From contig CACZFI010000001.1 of NCBI GenBank assembly GCA_902780405.1, positions 186,001 through 250,000 on the forward strand: 64,000 bases of DNA, in the 5' to 3' direction. The notes below the pieces were generated by a model. The model was not told the origin of the DNA. It was given only the letters and a program-made list of their open reading frames with translations, and ran no database searches. This document shows, piece by piece, positions 46,031 through 54,525 of this stretch; position 1 is the stretch's first letter; each line of letters opens with the position of its first letter. Source of the stretch: an uncultured Lachnospiraceae bacterium (GTDB lineage: Bacteria; Bacillota; Clostridia; Lachnospirales; Lachnospiraceae). Made by a program: the position numbers and the translations under genes.

Positions 46031-47566
46031 ATGACCACAGCACAAATCGGTATTATCATTGCGATTACCATCTATCTGATCGGCATGCTGATCGTCGGCT
46101 TTGTAAGTTCGAAGAGCACCAATGATGTCGGTGATTTCTACTTGGGAGGTCGTAAGCTCGGCCCGCTTGTCACTGCCATGAGCGCAGAGGCATCCGATAT
46201 GAGCTCCTACCTGCTGATGGGCGTTCCCGGTCTCGCATACTTTTCCGGTATCGCCGACGCTGGATGGACAGCTTTAGGACTTGCGGTAGGTACTTATTTA
46301 AACTGGCTTTTTACAGCCAAGAGGCTTCGAAACTACACGGAGAAGATCGGTGCGATCACCATCCCCGAGTATGTAAAGAAGCGTTTTCGTGATAAGAGCA
46401 ATATCACACTTTTGATCGGCGCAATCGCCATCATTGTTTTCTTTGTTCCTTATACGGCTTCGGGATTTGCAGCCTGCGGAAAACTGTTTGATTCACTCTT
46501 TGGTGTGAATTATCAGCTGGCCATGGTAATATCTGCCATTATCATCGTGGGCTATACCACTACGGGCGGCTTCCTTGCAGCTTCCAAGACAGACTTTATC
46601 CAGTCCATCGTTATGACCATCGCCCTTTTCATCGTGCTCGCTTACGGTGTACATCAGGCGGGCGGTTTAGAGGCTGTGATCGATAATGCAAAGCAACTTC
46701 CCGGTTATCTCGGACTTTCCACAACACATGATCCGGCAGCCAATGCATCAAGTGCTTATGGTATCTTCAACAAGATCACCATGTTCTGCTGGGGTCTCGG
46801 TTACTTCGGAATGCCTCATATCCTGCTCAGATTTATGGCAGTCAGCGACGCAAAGAAACTGAAGCTTTCAAGAAGAGTTGCTACCGTATGGGTATTCATT
46901 TCCCTCGGCGTTGCCGTGTTCATCGGTGTAGTCGGTCGTGCCATGACACAGGTGGGCGTGATGGACAATCTCACCGAGAGTACCTCAAAGTCCGAGCGAC
47001 TGATCGTTGTGATGGCAGATCATATCAGCAAGAACGGAATCGGATTCGCACTGATCGCGGGACTTATCATTGCCGGTATCCTGGCATCCACAATGTCCAC
47101 CGCAGACTCTCAGCTTATCGCAGCATCATCTGCAGTATCGGAGAATATCATCCAGGATGTATTTAAGGTAAAGATGTCGGAAAGAGCAGCGATGCTTGCG
47201 GCAAGACTTACTCTGGTGGTCGTTGCGGTGCTTGCGGTATTTATCGCATGGAATCCCAACAGCTCTATCTTTGAAATTGTAAGTTTTGCATGGGGCGGAT
47301 TCGGTGCCGTATTCGGACCGGTGATTCTGGTGAGCCTCTTCTGGAAGCGTATGAATGTTTTCGGTGCCATCGCAGGTATGGTGACCGGCGGCGCTACCAT
47401 CTTTATCTGGAAGTTCCTGGTAAGACCTATGGGCGGTGTGTTTGACCTCTATGAGCTTGCTCCGGCCTTCCTGGTAGCATTGATCTTTATCTTTGTTGTT
47501 TCAATTGTCACAAAGAAGCCTTCGGATGAGATTACGGAAGAATTTGCCGCAGTAAAGGAAATGTAA
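46031..47566 (+). CDS. putP: Sodium/proline symporter (SSS family)
   Basis: A 511-residue solute:sodium symporter with about thirteen hydrophobic segments. The PutP-type motifs FYLGGRKLGPLVTAMSAEASDMSSYLL and DAGWTALGLAVGTYLNW lie in the N-terminal third, and ASTMSTADSQLIAASS occurs at the conserved sodium-site helix. It imports proline with sodium, for use as nutrient or osmolyte. The ATG at 46031 follows GGAGGGAGG; an earlier in-frame start at 45986 lacks this. The next gene, cbiL, starts 3 bases after the stop. Confidence 0.92.
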   Translation: MTTAQIGIIIAITIYLIGMLIVGFVSSKSTNDVGDFYLGGRKLGPLVTAMSAEASDMSSYLLMGVPGLAYFSGIADAGWTALGLAVGTYLNWLFTAKRLRNYTEKIGAITIPEYVKKRFRDKSNITLLIGAIAIIVFFVPYTASGFAACGKLFDSLFGVNYQLAMVISAIIIVGYTTTGGFLAASKTDFIQSIVMTIALFIVLAYGVHQAGGLEAVIDNAKQLPGYLGLSTTHDPAANASSAYGIFNKITMFCWGLGYFGMPHILLRFMAVSDAKKLKLSRRVATVWVFISLGVAVFIGVVGRAMTQVGVMDNLTESTSKSERLIVVMADHISKNGIGFALIAGLIIAGILASTMSTADSQLIAASSAVSENIIQDVFKVKMSERAAMLAARLTLVVVAVLAVFIAWNPNSSIFEIVSFAWGGFGAVFGPVILVSLFWKRMNVFGAIAGMVTGGATIFIWKFLVRPMGGVFDLYELAPAFLVALIFIFVVSIVTKKPSDEITEEFAAVKEM

Positions 47567-47569
47567 TCA

Positions 47570-48256
47570 ATGTCGAAATTATATGGCGTTAGTATGGGCC
47601 CCGGTGATCCGGGGCTCGTTACAAATAGAGCACTCAATATTATAAAAGAAGCGGATGTCCTGCTTATTCCCACAGGCAGGAAGGAGGACAGTCGTGCGTA
47701 TCGGATTGCGGCCGGCTATATTCCTTTGCTTGACGAAAAGGAGTGCCTGGCTTACGAGTTTCCCATGACGCGCGATGAGACGGTGCTTGTCGCGCGAAGA
47801 AGAAGCATCTATGAGGATGCTAAGCGGATTGTACAGGCGGGCAGAAGCGTTGCCTGTCTTGTGATCGGAGATGCGTCTCTTTACGCGACGTTCGGATATC
47901 TTCTTGAGATGGCGAAAGCAGACGGTATCGATTGTGAGGTTGTGAGCGGCGTGAATTCATTTTCCGAAGCGGCAGCAGCGCTTACACTACCTGTCGCGCT
48001 TGATGACGAAGAGGTACACATTATCCCGGGAAGTGCGGATCTTTCGGCATCCCTTTCTTATCCGGGCACGAAGATCTATATGAAACTCGGACGAAAACTG
48101 AAAGAGCTTTTGGATCTTTTGCGCAAAGATGCATCATCCGGACGGATATCGGTATCTGCGGTTGAAAATGCAGGCATGCCGGATGAAAAGATTTACCCGA
48201 CTTATGACGATATTCCGGAATCGGCCGGCTATCTTACTACGGTGATCGTAAAATGA
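47570..48256 (+). CDS. cbiL: Precorrin-2/cobalt-factor-2 C20-methyltransferase
   Basis: The 228-residue protein has the tetrapyrrole methylase fold: the N-terminal LYGVSMGPGDPGLVT motif, GDASLYATF and the VSGVNSFSEAAA stretch that distinguish C20-methyltransferases (CbiL/CobI). The enzyme adds a methyl group from SAM at C20 in cobalamin synthesis. No other cobalamin gene is nearby, so it is an isolated pathway gene, and no B12 riboswitch precedes it. It lies 3 bases after putP with no strong ribosome binding site, so it is probably co-transcribed with putP. Confidence 0.88.
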   Translation: MSKLYGVSMGPGDPGLVTNRALNIIKEADVLLIPTGRKEDSRAYRIAAGYIPLLDEKECLAYEFPMTRDETVLVARRRSIYEDAKRIVQAGRSVACLVIGDASLYATFGYLLEMAKADGIDCEVVSGVNSFSEAAAALTLPVALDDEEVHIIPGSADLSASLSYPGTKIYMKLGRKLKELLDLLRKDASSGRISVSAVENAGMPDEKIYPTYDDIPESAGYLTTVIVK

Positions 48257-48263
48257 CGTACCC

Positions 48264-48292
48264 TTGTTTCTAAACGTGATTTATGGTACAAT
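48264..48292 (+). promoter_or_regulatory. Possible promoter of the DUF4230-like gene with dyad
   Basis: TTGTTT (48264-48269) and TACAAT (48287-48292) are 17 bases apart. TGGTAC and GTACCA form a perfect dyad across the -10 box. Confidence 0.5.
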
Positions 48293-48348
48293 ACGTACCA
48301 AATTCTGAATTGCTCATTACAGTCTTTTATCTCATAGAGGGGGTTCAC

Positions 48349-48993
48349 ATGGAAGAACGCGAAGAATCAAAAAAAGAAAAAAGGGACAAATGTTATCGTG
48401 TGAATTGGAGTCTGGTTGCGGGCGCCGAGATTTTGATCGTCGTGATCGCTTTCTTCCTCGGATTCGCATTTCGAAGCATGTTGTATCGTCACGCACAGCC
48501 GAAGATCACTTCAGCATATTTGGGAAGCAGACTTACGGAGATGAGTGATCTTACATCTGCGGAGCTTGACTATGACGGTCTTTTGATGATCTCGGAGGGC
48601 GGAATCCCTCTGATCACGGAGAAGGGATTCTCCATGCGCTACACGGCGAAGATCAAGGCGGGTATCGATGTATCCGAAGTGGAAGTGAATGTGACGGACG
48701 AAACCGTCACGGTGGAACTTCCGGAAGCTGAGATTTTAAGCGTGGATGTGGATGAGGATTCCATCGTATTCTATGACAAGCGCTATGCCATCTTCAACTG
48801 GCAGAACAGCATGGATATCGTGGATGCCGTGAAGGCGGCGAAGGAAGATGCCGAGGCGATGGCAAATGTCCGTGAATTAAAAGAAAAATCCGAAGAGCAG
48901 ACGGAGAAGATCGTTCGTGAACTTTTAAAGGATGCAGCAGGAGACAGGGAACTTGTTGTGAAACACAAGGTTCCGAAGAAAGAAGGGGAATAA
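48349..48993 (+). CDS. DUF4230-like membrane-anchored protein
   Basis: A 214-residue protein with a charged N terminus, one membrane helix (about 25-45) and an extracytoplasmic domain with SAELDYDGLLMISEGGIPLITEKGFSMRYTAKIKAGID-like order of motifs, here given only in part, that recalls DUF4230. The C terminus is a charged helix. The ATG at 48349 follows GAGGGGG. DUF4230 proteins are of unknown function. The citrate synthase gene starts 12 bases after its stop and probably shares its transcript. Confidence 0.65.
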   Translation: MEEREESKKEKRDKCYRVNWSLVAGAEILIVVIAFFLGFAFRSMLYRHAQPKITSAYLGSRLTEMSDLTSAELDYDGLLMISEGGIPLITEKGFSMRYTAKIKAGIDVSEVEVNVTDETVTVELPEAEILSVDVDEDSIVFYDKRYAIFNWQNSMDIVDAVKAAKEDAEAMANVRELKEKSEEQTEKIVRELLKDAAGDRELVVKHKVPKKEGE

Positions 48994-49005
48994 TCGGGAG
49001 GTACT

Positions 49006-50334
49006 ATGTTTAAGAGCGGAGAATACATCAAAAAGCAGGAATCGATTTGCAGAAAGAATGACAAAATCCCCGCAGGTTTGTACGAAGAATACAATGTCAA
49101 CCGCGGATTGCGCGACAAGAACGGACGTGGTGTCCTTACGGGACTGACCAATATCTCAAAGATTACAACCAACAAGGTCGTTGACGGAAAGACCGAGCCC
49201 TGTGACGGGGAACTCTGGTATCGCGGTTACCGTGTTGAAACTCTGATCAACGGTTTAAAGAAGGATGAGATGGGCTTTGAGAAGATCGCCTATCTGCTCC
49301 TGATGGGAGAGATGCCCTCGGCGGAGGAACTTGCCGAGTTTAAGGAAGCGCTTGCCGCAGCGAGACATTTGCCTACAAATTTTACGCGTGACGTCATCAT
49401 GAAGGCGCCTTCGGCGGATATTATGAACTCCATGACGCGTTCGATCCTTACACTTGCGTCCTATGATTCTCACGTCAACAGCGCAACCGTATCCACCTCG
49501 CTTCGTCAGTGCATGCGACTGATCTCCGTGTTCCCGATGCTTGCCATCTACGGCTACCATGCATACAACCACTATGAGAACAATCAGAGTATGTATATTC
49601 ACAAGCCGGATCCGGAGCTTTCCACTGCGGAAAATTTCCTGATGATGCTTCGCCCGGACAAGAAGTACACGCCTGTTGAGGCGAAGGTTTTAGACACGGC
49701 GCTGATCCTGCATATGGAGCACGGCGGCGGTAACAACTCAACCTTTACCACCCGTGTGATCACATCTGCGGGTTCAGATACCTATTCCACGATCGCGGCT
49801 GCCATGTCTTCCCTGAAGGGACCCCGTCACGGCGGAGCGAACATCAAGGTGATGGAGATGATCGAGGACATCAAGGAGCATGTTCCGGATTGGAGCAACA
49901 AGGCCGAACTTTCGGATTATCTCTCCAAGATCCTTGACAAAGACGCCTTCGATAAGAAGGGACTCATCTACGGTATGGGACATGCCATCTATTCACTGTC
50001 CGATCCGAGAGAGCGTGTATTCAAAAGCTACGTGGAAAAACTTGCGGCGGAGAAGGGCAGAGAGAAGGATCTTTTGCTCTATCAGAATATCGAAACCATT
50101 GCGCCTATGCTGATCGCCGAAAAGAGAAAGATCTACAAGGGCGTTTCGGCAAATGTCGACTTCTACAGCGGCTTTGTATATGATATGCTTGGTATCCCGA
50201 AGGAACTTTACACAGCGATGTTCGCCATTGCGAGAATCGCAGGATGGAGTGCACACAGAATCGAAGAACTTCTGTGCATGGATAAGATCATCCGTCCGGC
50301 CTACATGAGTGTAATGGAAGAGAAAGAAAAGTAA
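49006..50334 (+). CDS. gltA: Citrate synthase
   Basis: The 442-residue enzyme condenses oxaloacetate with acetyl-CoA. Active-site histidines are visible in LHMEHGGGNNS, GPRHGGAN and GMGHAIY, and the catalytic Asp in ANVDFYSG. The length and the N-terminal GLRDKNGRGVLTGLTNIS block fit the clostridial form. GGGAGG precedes the ATG. In fermenting Clostridia it feeds 2-oxoglutarate and glutamate synthesis. No aconitase or isocitrate dehydrogenase gene is adjacent; an ABC permease gene overlaps its stop by one base. Confidence 0.93.
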   Translation: MFKSGEYIKKQESICRKNDKIPAGLYEEYNVNRGLRDKNGRGVLTGLTNISKITTNKVVDGKTEPCDGELWYRGYRVETLINGLKKDEMGFEKIAYLLLMGEMPSAEELAEFKEALAAARHLPTNFTRDVIMKAPSADIMNSMTRSILTLASYDSHVNSATVSTSLRQCMRLISVFPMLAIYGYHAYNHYENNQSMYIHKPDPELSTAENFLMMLRPDKKYTPVEAKVLDTALILHMEHGGGNNSTFTTRVITSAGSDTYSTIAAAMSSLKGPRHGGANIKVMEMIEDIKEHVPDWSNKAELSDYLSKILDKDAFDKKGLIYGMGHAIYSLSDPRERVFKSYVEKLAAEKGREKDLLLYQNIETIAPMLIAEKRKIYKGVSANVDFYSGFVYDMLGIPKELYTAMFAIARIAGWSAHRIEELLCMDKIIRPAYMSVMEEKEK

Positions 50335-51101
50335 TGAAACAAAAAAAGGGACTTGAAAATTTGCTCATTCCTGCCACAGCGATAGCCGCATTGCTAGCTC
50401 TGTGGCAGATCGTTTGTATGGCAGGCCTGGTGCCGGGTTACATGCTCCCGTCACCTGCACGTGTGTTTTCCGTGTTTATCAGCGAGTTTCCGACGCTTCT
50501 TTCCCACGCGGGCACCACACTTACCGAAGCGGGACTCGGCCTTTTGCTGGGTGTGGCTTTGGGATTTGTATCGGCAGCGTTGATGGACCGGTACGTCATC
50601 GTGAAAAAGGCGCTGTATCCGATTCTGGTGTTGACGCAGACCGTGCCGCCGGTTGCCATCGCACCGCTTTTGGTCCTTTGGTTTTCCTACGGGATCGCAC
50701 CGAAGGTGGTACTTGTGGTACTGGTTTCCTTCTTCCCGATTGCCATCGGGCTTTTGGAGGGTTTCTCATCGGTTGACGCCGATATGATCCGACTGATGGA
50801 GAGCATGAAAGCAAAGAAATCTCAGATCTTCTGGCATGTAAAACTGCCGCAGGCTTTGGGACCTTTGTTTGCCGGCCTTAAGATCGCCGTATCCTACGCA
50901 GTGGTTGGTGCTGTGATCGCAGAGTGGCTCGGAGGGTTTTCCGGACTCGGCGTCTATATGACACGCGTAAAAAAAGCCTACGCCTACGACAAGATGTTCG
51001 CTGTGATCATCCTTGTTTCTTTGATCAGCCTTGTGCTGATGGGACTGGTGTCCCTGCTTCAAAAGAAATGCATGCCGTGGACGAGGCTTGATTCCGAATA
51101 A
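50334..51101 (+). CDS. Orphan ABC transporter permease (SsuC/TauC/ThiX type)
   Basis: A 255-residue inner-membrane permease with six hydrophobic segments and the binding-protein-dependent motif around GAVIAEWLGGFSGLG, which docks the ATPase. The family moves sulfonates, nitrate, taurine, or pyrimidine/thiamin precursors. No ATPase or binding protein gene is next to it, since citrate synthase lies upstream (ATG overlaps its TAA by one base) and aroC converges 3 bases downstream. The substrate is therefore open. Confidence 0.85.
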   Translation: MKQKKGLENLLIPATAIAALLALWQIVCMAGLVPGYMLPSPARVFSVFISEFPTLLSHAGTTLTEAGLGLLLGVALGFVSAALMDRYVIVKKALYPILVLTQTVPPVAIAPLLVLWFSYGIAPKVVLVVLVSFFPIAIGLLEGFSSVDADMIRLMESMKAKKSQIFWHVKLPQALGPLFAGLKIAVSYAVVGAVIAEWLGGFSGLGVYMTRVKKAYAYDKMFAVIILVSLISLVLMGLVSLLQKKCMPWTRLDSE

Positions 51102-51104
51102 ATA

Positions 51105-52202
51105 TTATGAATAGATCTTCTGCAGATTGGAAAGCTTTGCAGACGCGCCTGTCATCATCAGATCTAGAATGGTGATGGCGGTCATGGCCTCAACGACGAC
51201 CACGGCGCGGGGGCCGATCACCGGATCGTGTCTGCCCTTGATTGAAAGGGATACTTCCTTGCCGTCCTTGGTAACCGTGTTCTGCGGCTGTGCGATGGAA
51301 GGTGTCGGCTTAAAATATGCATGAAGGATCAGATCACTTCCGTCACTGATACCGCCTAACGTGCCTCCGGCATGGTTGGCGATTTTTTTGATCTCACCGT
51401 TTTCCAATCGGAAGGGATCGTTGTTTAGGGAACCGGAGGAAGATGAGACCGCAATACCGTCACCGACTTCCACAGCTTTTACCGCACCGATGGACATCAG
51501 CGCCTGCGCAAGCTTAGCGTCTAATTTATCAAAGACCGGATTGCCGATTCCTGCGGGAAGCCCTGTAACAATACATCCGACGGAGGAACCGACGGAGTTT
51601 AGCTCGGTTCTTGCTTTCTCAAGGATCATGTCAGCCTTTTTGGCAGCGAGCGCATCCGGCATATAGTGCGGATTCTTACGGGCTTCTTCCAAATCAAAAC
51701 GAGCGGGATCGACGGACACCTGTCCGATGGATGCAGTGTAGGCGGATACGGTGATTCCCATGGTGGAAAGAAGCTTTGCTGCGATGGCGCCGGCGGCAAC
51801 TCTTCCCACGGTCTCACGTCCCGAGGAACGTCCGCCGCCTCGAGGGTCGCGTACGCCGAACTTTTGGTCAAAGGTGTAATCCGCATGTCCGGGACGGTAG
51901 GTATATGCAAGCTCACCGTAGTCGGAAGAGTGCTGGTCCGTATTCTCGATCATCATGGAGATGGGAGCACCTGTGGTCACGCCCTCATAGATGCCGGAGA
52001 GGATCCGAACGGCATCGGCTTCGTTTCTCTGGGTGGTAAATGCGCTCTGACCCGGACGGCGTCTGTCCAAATAGGGCTGTATATCCTCGGCTGAAAGCGG
52101 AAGTCCCGCGGGACATCCGTCCACGACGACACCCAGTGCCGGGCCGTGAGATTCGCCCCATGTGGTGATGGTGAATATGGTTCCAAAGCTTGATCCTGCC
52201 AT
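51105..52202 (-). CDS. aroC: Chorismate synthase
   Basis: A 365-residue enzyme that removes phosphate from EPSP to give chorismate, using reduced FMN. The signatures GESHGPALG, the RRRPGQSAF-type stretch, GRSSGRETVGRVAAGA and the C-terminal RHDPVIGPRAV block are all present. GAGGAAC lies 9 bases before the start on the - strand; an in-frame start at 52262 lacks a ribosome binding site. It is monocistronic. The AroE-AroK fusion that serves the same pathway lies about 3 kb away on the other strand. Confidence 0.95.
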   Translation of the reverse strand: MAGSSFGTIFTITTWGESHGPALGVVVDGCPAGLPLSAEDIQPYLDRRRPGQSAFTTQRNEADAVRILSGIYEGVTTGAPISMMIENTDQHSSDYGELAYTYRPGHADYTFDQKFGVRDPRGGGRSSGRETVGRVAAGAIAAKLLSTMGITVSAYTASIGQVSVDPARFDLEEARKNPHYMPDALAAKKADMILEKARTELNSVGSSVGCIVTGLPAGIGNPVFDKLDAKLAQALMSIGAVKAVEVGDGIAVSSSSGSLNNDPFRLENGEIKKIANHAGGTLGGISDGSDLILHAYFKPTPSIAQPQNTVTKDGKEVSLSIKGRHDPVIGPRAVVVVEAMTAITILDLMMTGASAKLSNLQKIYS

Positions 52203-52255
52203 AGATGTAGTTCCTCGTCTTTCCTGTCGCACAATATATGCGTATCTAAATCTTC

Positions 52256-52284
52256 TTGACAATTATAACTTTTTTCTTTATAAA
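52256..52284 (+). promoter_or_regulatory. Sigma-A promoter of the ChW-transglutaminase gene
   Basis: TTGACA (52256-52261) and TATAAA (52279-52284) are 17 bases apart. A second candidate, the extended -10 element TGTTATAAT, lies at 52318-52326. Confidence 0.65.
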
Positions 52285-52325
52285 TAAAAAGGTTTTTATT
52301 GATTTTTAGATGATATGTGTTATAA

Positions 52326-52342
52326 TGTTACAAAAATGTTAC
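52326..52342 (+). promoter_or_regulatory. Perfect WalR-type direct repeat
   Basis: TGTTAC (52326-52331), five A, then TGTTAC (52337-52342) matches the WalR consensus TGTWAH-N5-TGTWAH in full. It overlaps the end of the extended -10 element and lies about 35 bases downstream of the start expected from the TTGACA promoter, positions that suit repression rather than activation. Confidence 0.5.
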
Positions 52343-52367
52343 AAAACTATGACAGGAGTGTTTTTGG

Positions 52368-54062
52368 ATGAAGAAGAGAATTACCAGATTCTTACTTGCA
52401 TGTCTGACCGTCGGACTTATGGGACACGTAGCTCCCGCAGGTACGGTGCACGCTGCGGAGGCATCGCCGGAAACAGCAACACAGAATGGTGAGACAGAGA
52501 ATGTAAATACAGATGCGACGATTTCCTATCGTACGCATGTACAGAATGTCGGATGGCAGGACTATGTAAAGGAAGGTGCCACCTCAGGTACTTCCGGGAA
52601 AAGCCTGCGCCTCGAGGGAATCAACATCAAGCTTGATACCGAACTTGAGGGAAGTATCGAGTATTCGGTACATGTACAGAATATCGGTTGGCAGGATGTA
52701 AAGAAGGATAATGAGATGGCCGGAACCTCCGGAAGAAGCCTTCGCCTTGAAGCGATCCGCATCAACTTAACCGGTGAGGTAGCGAAGTATTACAATGTAC
52801 AGTATCGTGTGCACTGCCAGGATTACGGCTGGATGAACTGGTGCGTGAACGGCCAGATGTCCGGTACATCCGGAGAGTCCAAGCGCCTTGAGGCGATTGA
52901 GATCCGTCTTGTAAAGAAGGATACCGTGACCTCGGATGCAACGGTTGCCTATAAGACACATGTACAAAACATCGGCTGGCAGTCGGAGAAGAAAAACGGA
53001 GAAGTATCCGGAACCTCCGGCAGAAGCCTTCGTCTCGAGGGAATCAAGATCCACCTGGAATCCATGATCCCCGGCGAGATCCTTTACAAAACGCATATTC
53101 AGAATCTCGGATGGGAAAAGTCCTGGACCACGGGCGGTTCCATGTCCGGAACCTCCGGAAGAAGCCTTCGTCTTGAGGCAATTCAGATCAAATTAACCGG
53201 AGAGATCGCAGAACAGTATGATGTATATTATCGCGTGCACTCTCAGAATGAGGGATGGCTCGGCTGGGCGAAAAACGGTGAGACGGCAGGTACCGCAAGC
53301 ATGTCCTACAGACTTGAGGCAATCGAGATCCGTCTTGTGAAAAAGGGTGCAGCAGCTCCCGGTTCGACCGCACGTGCATACGTAGATCCCGATGTGATCA
53401 AGGCGGAGAAGGAAGCAGCCGCTGCTGCCGAAAAAGCCAAGCAGGAAGAAGCTGCAAAGAAGTACGAAGAAGAGATGCAAAAAGCGCTTACCCAGCCCAT
53501 GAAGACCAATGACCCGAAGGTTGATGCGAGGGTTGCGGAGATCATCAAGGCCTGCGGTATCACGGACAATATGACAGCCATGAAGAAGGCAGAACTTCTC
53601 TATGACTGGATCATCAGGAATACATCGTATGACTGGAGAGACAGACAGTATTCGCTGTATGGTTATGGAAACACAAACGTTTCCTATAAGTCGGATTATG
53701 ATTATCAGATCGTGAACGGATCCTATCCTGTATTGTTCGACGGTATCGGTACCTGTATGAACTACTCCTATGCATATATGGTACTTACGCGTGCAGTGGG
53801 ACTTAATACATACGCTGTATGGGGCGGACTTACCTCTACCGGCGATGATCATACCTGGGTAGCCATGAATGTGGGCGGCACCTATTATTATTTCGATCCT
53901 CAGATTGAGGATGATGTCAAGGGTGTCGGCGGAAGAGACTACTTCATGATGACCGAGGCTAGGATCAAAGCAGAGGGTTTCATCTACAATAATCGCGCCG
54001 GACGTGACGGCGGTACACTTACAAATGTAGTGAAGAGATTTAATCTTTTTAAGACGAATTAG
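52368..54062 (+). CDS. Secreted ChW-repeat protein with transglutaminase-like domain
   Basis: The 564-residue protein has a signal peptide (cleavage near VHA, about residue 28), six ChW repeats in two triads (about 45-335), an Ala/Glu/Lys-rich linker (about 345-375) and a C-terminal transglutaminase-like papain fold. The catalytic triad is C463 (GIGTCMNYS), H495 (DDHTW) and D510 (YFDP). Such domains act as peptidases or cross-linkers on the cell surface; which applies is not known. The ChW repeats closely match those of the GH25 lysozyme, with the same GTSGRSLRLE core, so both probably bind the same surface. AGGAG precedes the ATG by about 10 bases. Confidence 0.9.
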   Translation: MKKRITRFLLACLTVGLMGHVAPAGTVHAAEASPETATQNGETENVNTDATISYRTHVQNVGWQDYVKEGATSGTSGKSLRLEGINIKLDTELEGSIEYSVHVQNIGWQDVKKDNEMAGTSGRSLRLEAIRINLTGEVAKYYNVQYRVHCQDYGWMNWCVNGQMSGTSGESKRLEAIEIRLVKKDTVTSDATVAYKTHVQNIGWQSEKKNGEVSGTSGRSLRLEGIKIHLESMIPGEILYKTHIQNLGWEKSWTTGGSMSGTSGRSLRLEAIQIKLTGEIAEQYDVYYRVHSQNEGWLGWAKNGETAGTASMSYRLEAIEIRLVKKGAAAPGSTARAYVDPDVIKAEKEAAAAAEKAKQEEAAKKYEEEMQKALTQPMKTNDPKVDARVAEIIKACGITDNMTAMKKAELLYDWIIRNTSYDWRDRQYSLYGYGNTNVSYKSDYDYQIVNGSYPVLFDGIGTCMNYSYAYMVLTRAVGLNTYAVWGGLTSTGDDHTWVAMNVGGTYYYFDPQIEDDVKGVGGRDYFMMTEARIKAEGFIYNNRAGRDGGTLTNVVKRFNLFKTN

Positions 54063-54140
54063 TTCGTGAGATGACGATGCGAAAGCGTCCCCTGAAACAA
54101 ATTTGTGCCAGTGTTTGCATACATTAGAGTTCTTAATTTA

Positions 54141-54163
54141 GGTTAACATAAAAAATGTGACGA
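54141..54163 (+). promoter_or_regulatory. 23-bp motif shared with the lysozyme upstream region
   Basis: This segment matches 22597-22619 at 21 of 23 bases and begins GGTTAACATAAAA in both. It lies 31 bases before the -10 box of the toxin transcript. A common regulator is possible. Confidence 0.5.
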
Positions 54164-54171
54164 TTTGTCTC

Positions 54172-54200
54172 GTGATATTTGAATAATAATCAGATATAAT
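54172..54200 (+). promoter_or_regulatory. Promoter of the toxin mRNA
   Basis: GTGATA (54172-54177) and TATAAT (54195-54200) are 17 bases apart. Transcription would start near the GGG at 54207, giving a leader with the hairpin GGGTGCTACCC (54207-54217). Confidence 0.55.
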
Positions 54201-54292
54201 AGTAAAGGGTGCTACCCATAGCGGATAGCGGTTCGCCTTTAGACTGTGCATATCTCATGTGCGGGTTTCCTTGCATCAAAGGAGGGATGCTT

Positions 54293-54349
54293 ATGAGGGA
54301 AGATAGTATAAAGGTAAGTATTTTATGGAGATTGTTGCGGTCGTGGTAG
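54293..54349 (+). CDS. Leader peptide ORF overlapping the toxin gene
   Basis: An 18-residue ORF starts at ATG 54293 directly after AAAGGAGGGATGCTT, the best ribosome binding site in the locus, and stops at TAG 54347-54349. It overlaps the toxin start by 25 bases in another frame. The arrangement recalls mok, the leader needed for translation of hok. The peptide itself shows nothing recognisable. Confidence 0.5.
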   Translation: MREDSIKVSILWRLLRSW

Positions 54350-54432
54350 GAGTGACGGATATTCTTGTCACTTTGGTGAGCATTGTAATAACAATGATAG
54401 CCATCCGACACGATACGAAGAATCAAAAATAA
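54325..54432 (+). CDS. Small hydrophobic peptide, probable type I toxin
   Basis: A 35-residue peptide with a single hydrophobic helix (about residues 3-27) and a short polar, basic tail RHDTKNQK. This is the form of membrane-acting type I toxins of Gram-positive bacteria (Fst and holin-like toxin families). Its own ribosome binding site is weak (AAGG 10 bases upstream), so translation probably depends on the overlapping leader ORF. A 13-bp terminator follows at once, and a - strand promoter faces it from the other side. The toxic function is inferred from size, topology and layout, not from similarity to a known toxin. Confidence 0.6.
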   Translation: MEIVAVVVGVTDILVTLVSIVITMIAIRHDTKNQK

Positions 54433-54476
54433 AAGAAGCAACCGCCAAATGTCTGCCCAGACAGGTTGCTTCTTTT
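54431..54476. terminator. Bidirectional terminator of the toxin locus
   Basis: AAAAGAAGCAACC and GGTTGCTTCTTTT form a perfect 13-bp stem; inside, TGTCTG and CAGACA form a second 6-bp stem. Both convergent transcripts would end here, and their terminator loops would be complementary. Confidence 0.9.
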
Positions 54477-54519
54477 AGCAATTATAGTTGAGGCGAACCG
54501 TTATTCTGGTAGCGCCTTC
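54431..54519 (-). ncRNA. Candidate antitoxin RNA
   Basis: A - strand promoter at 54526-54554 would give a transcript of about 89 bases that ends at the shared terminator. It overlaps the toxin mRNA only in the terminator hairpin. Its 5' part repeats the leader motifs of the toxin mRNA in the same sense: GGCGCTACC (54508-54516) against GGTGCTACC, and CGGTTCGCCT (54491-54500) against the same 10 bases at 54229-54238. Confidence 0.45.
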
Positions 54520-54525
54520 CCTTGT

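Noticed and set aside
54190..54480. - strand ORF of 83 codons across the toxin region as a gene
   Set aside because: It has no ribosome binding site and its translation is the shadow of the toxin peptide and terminator.
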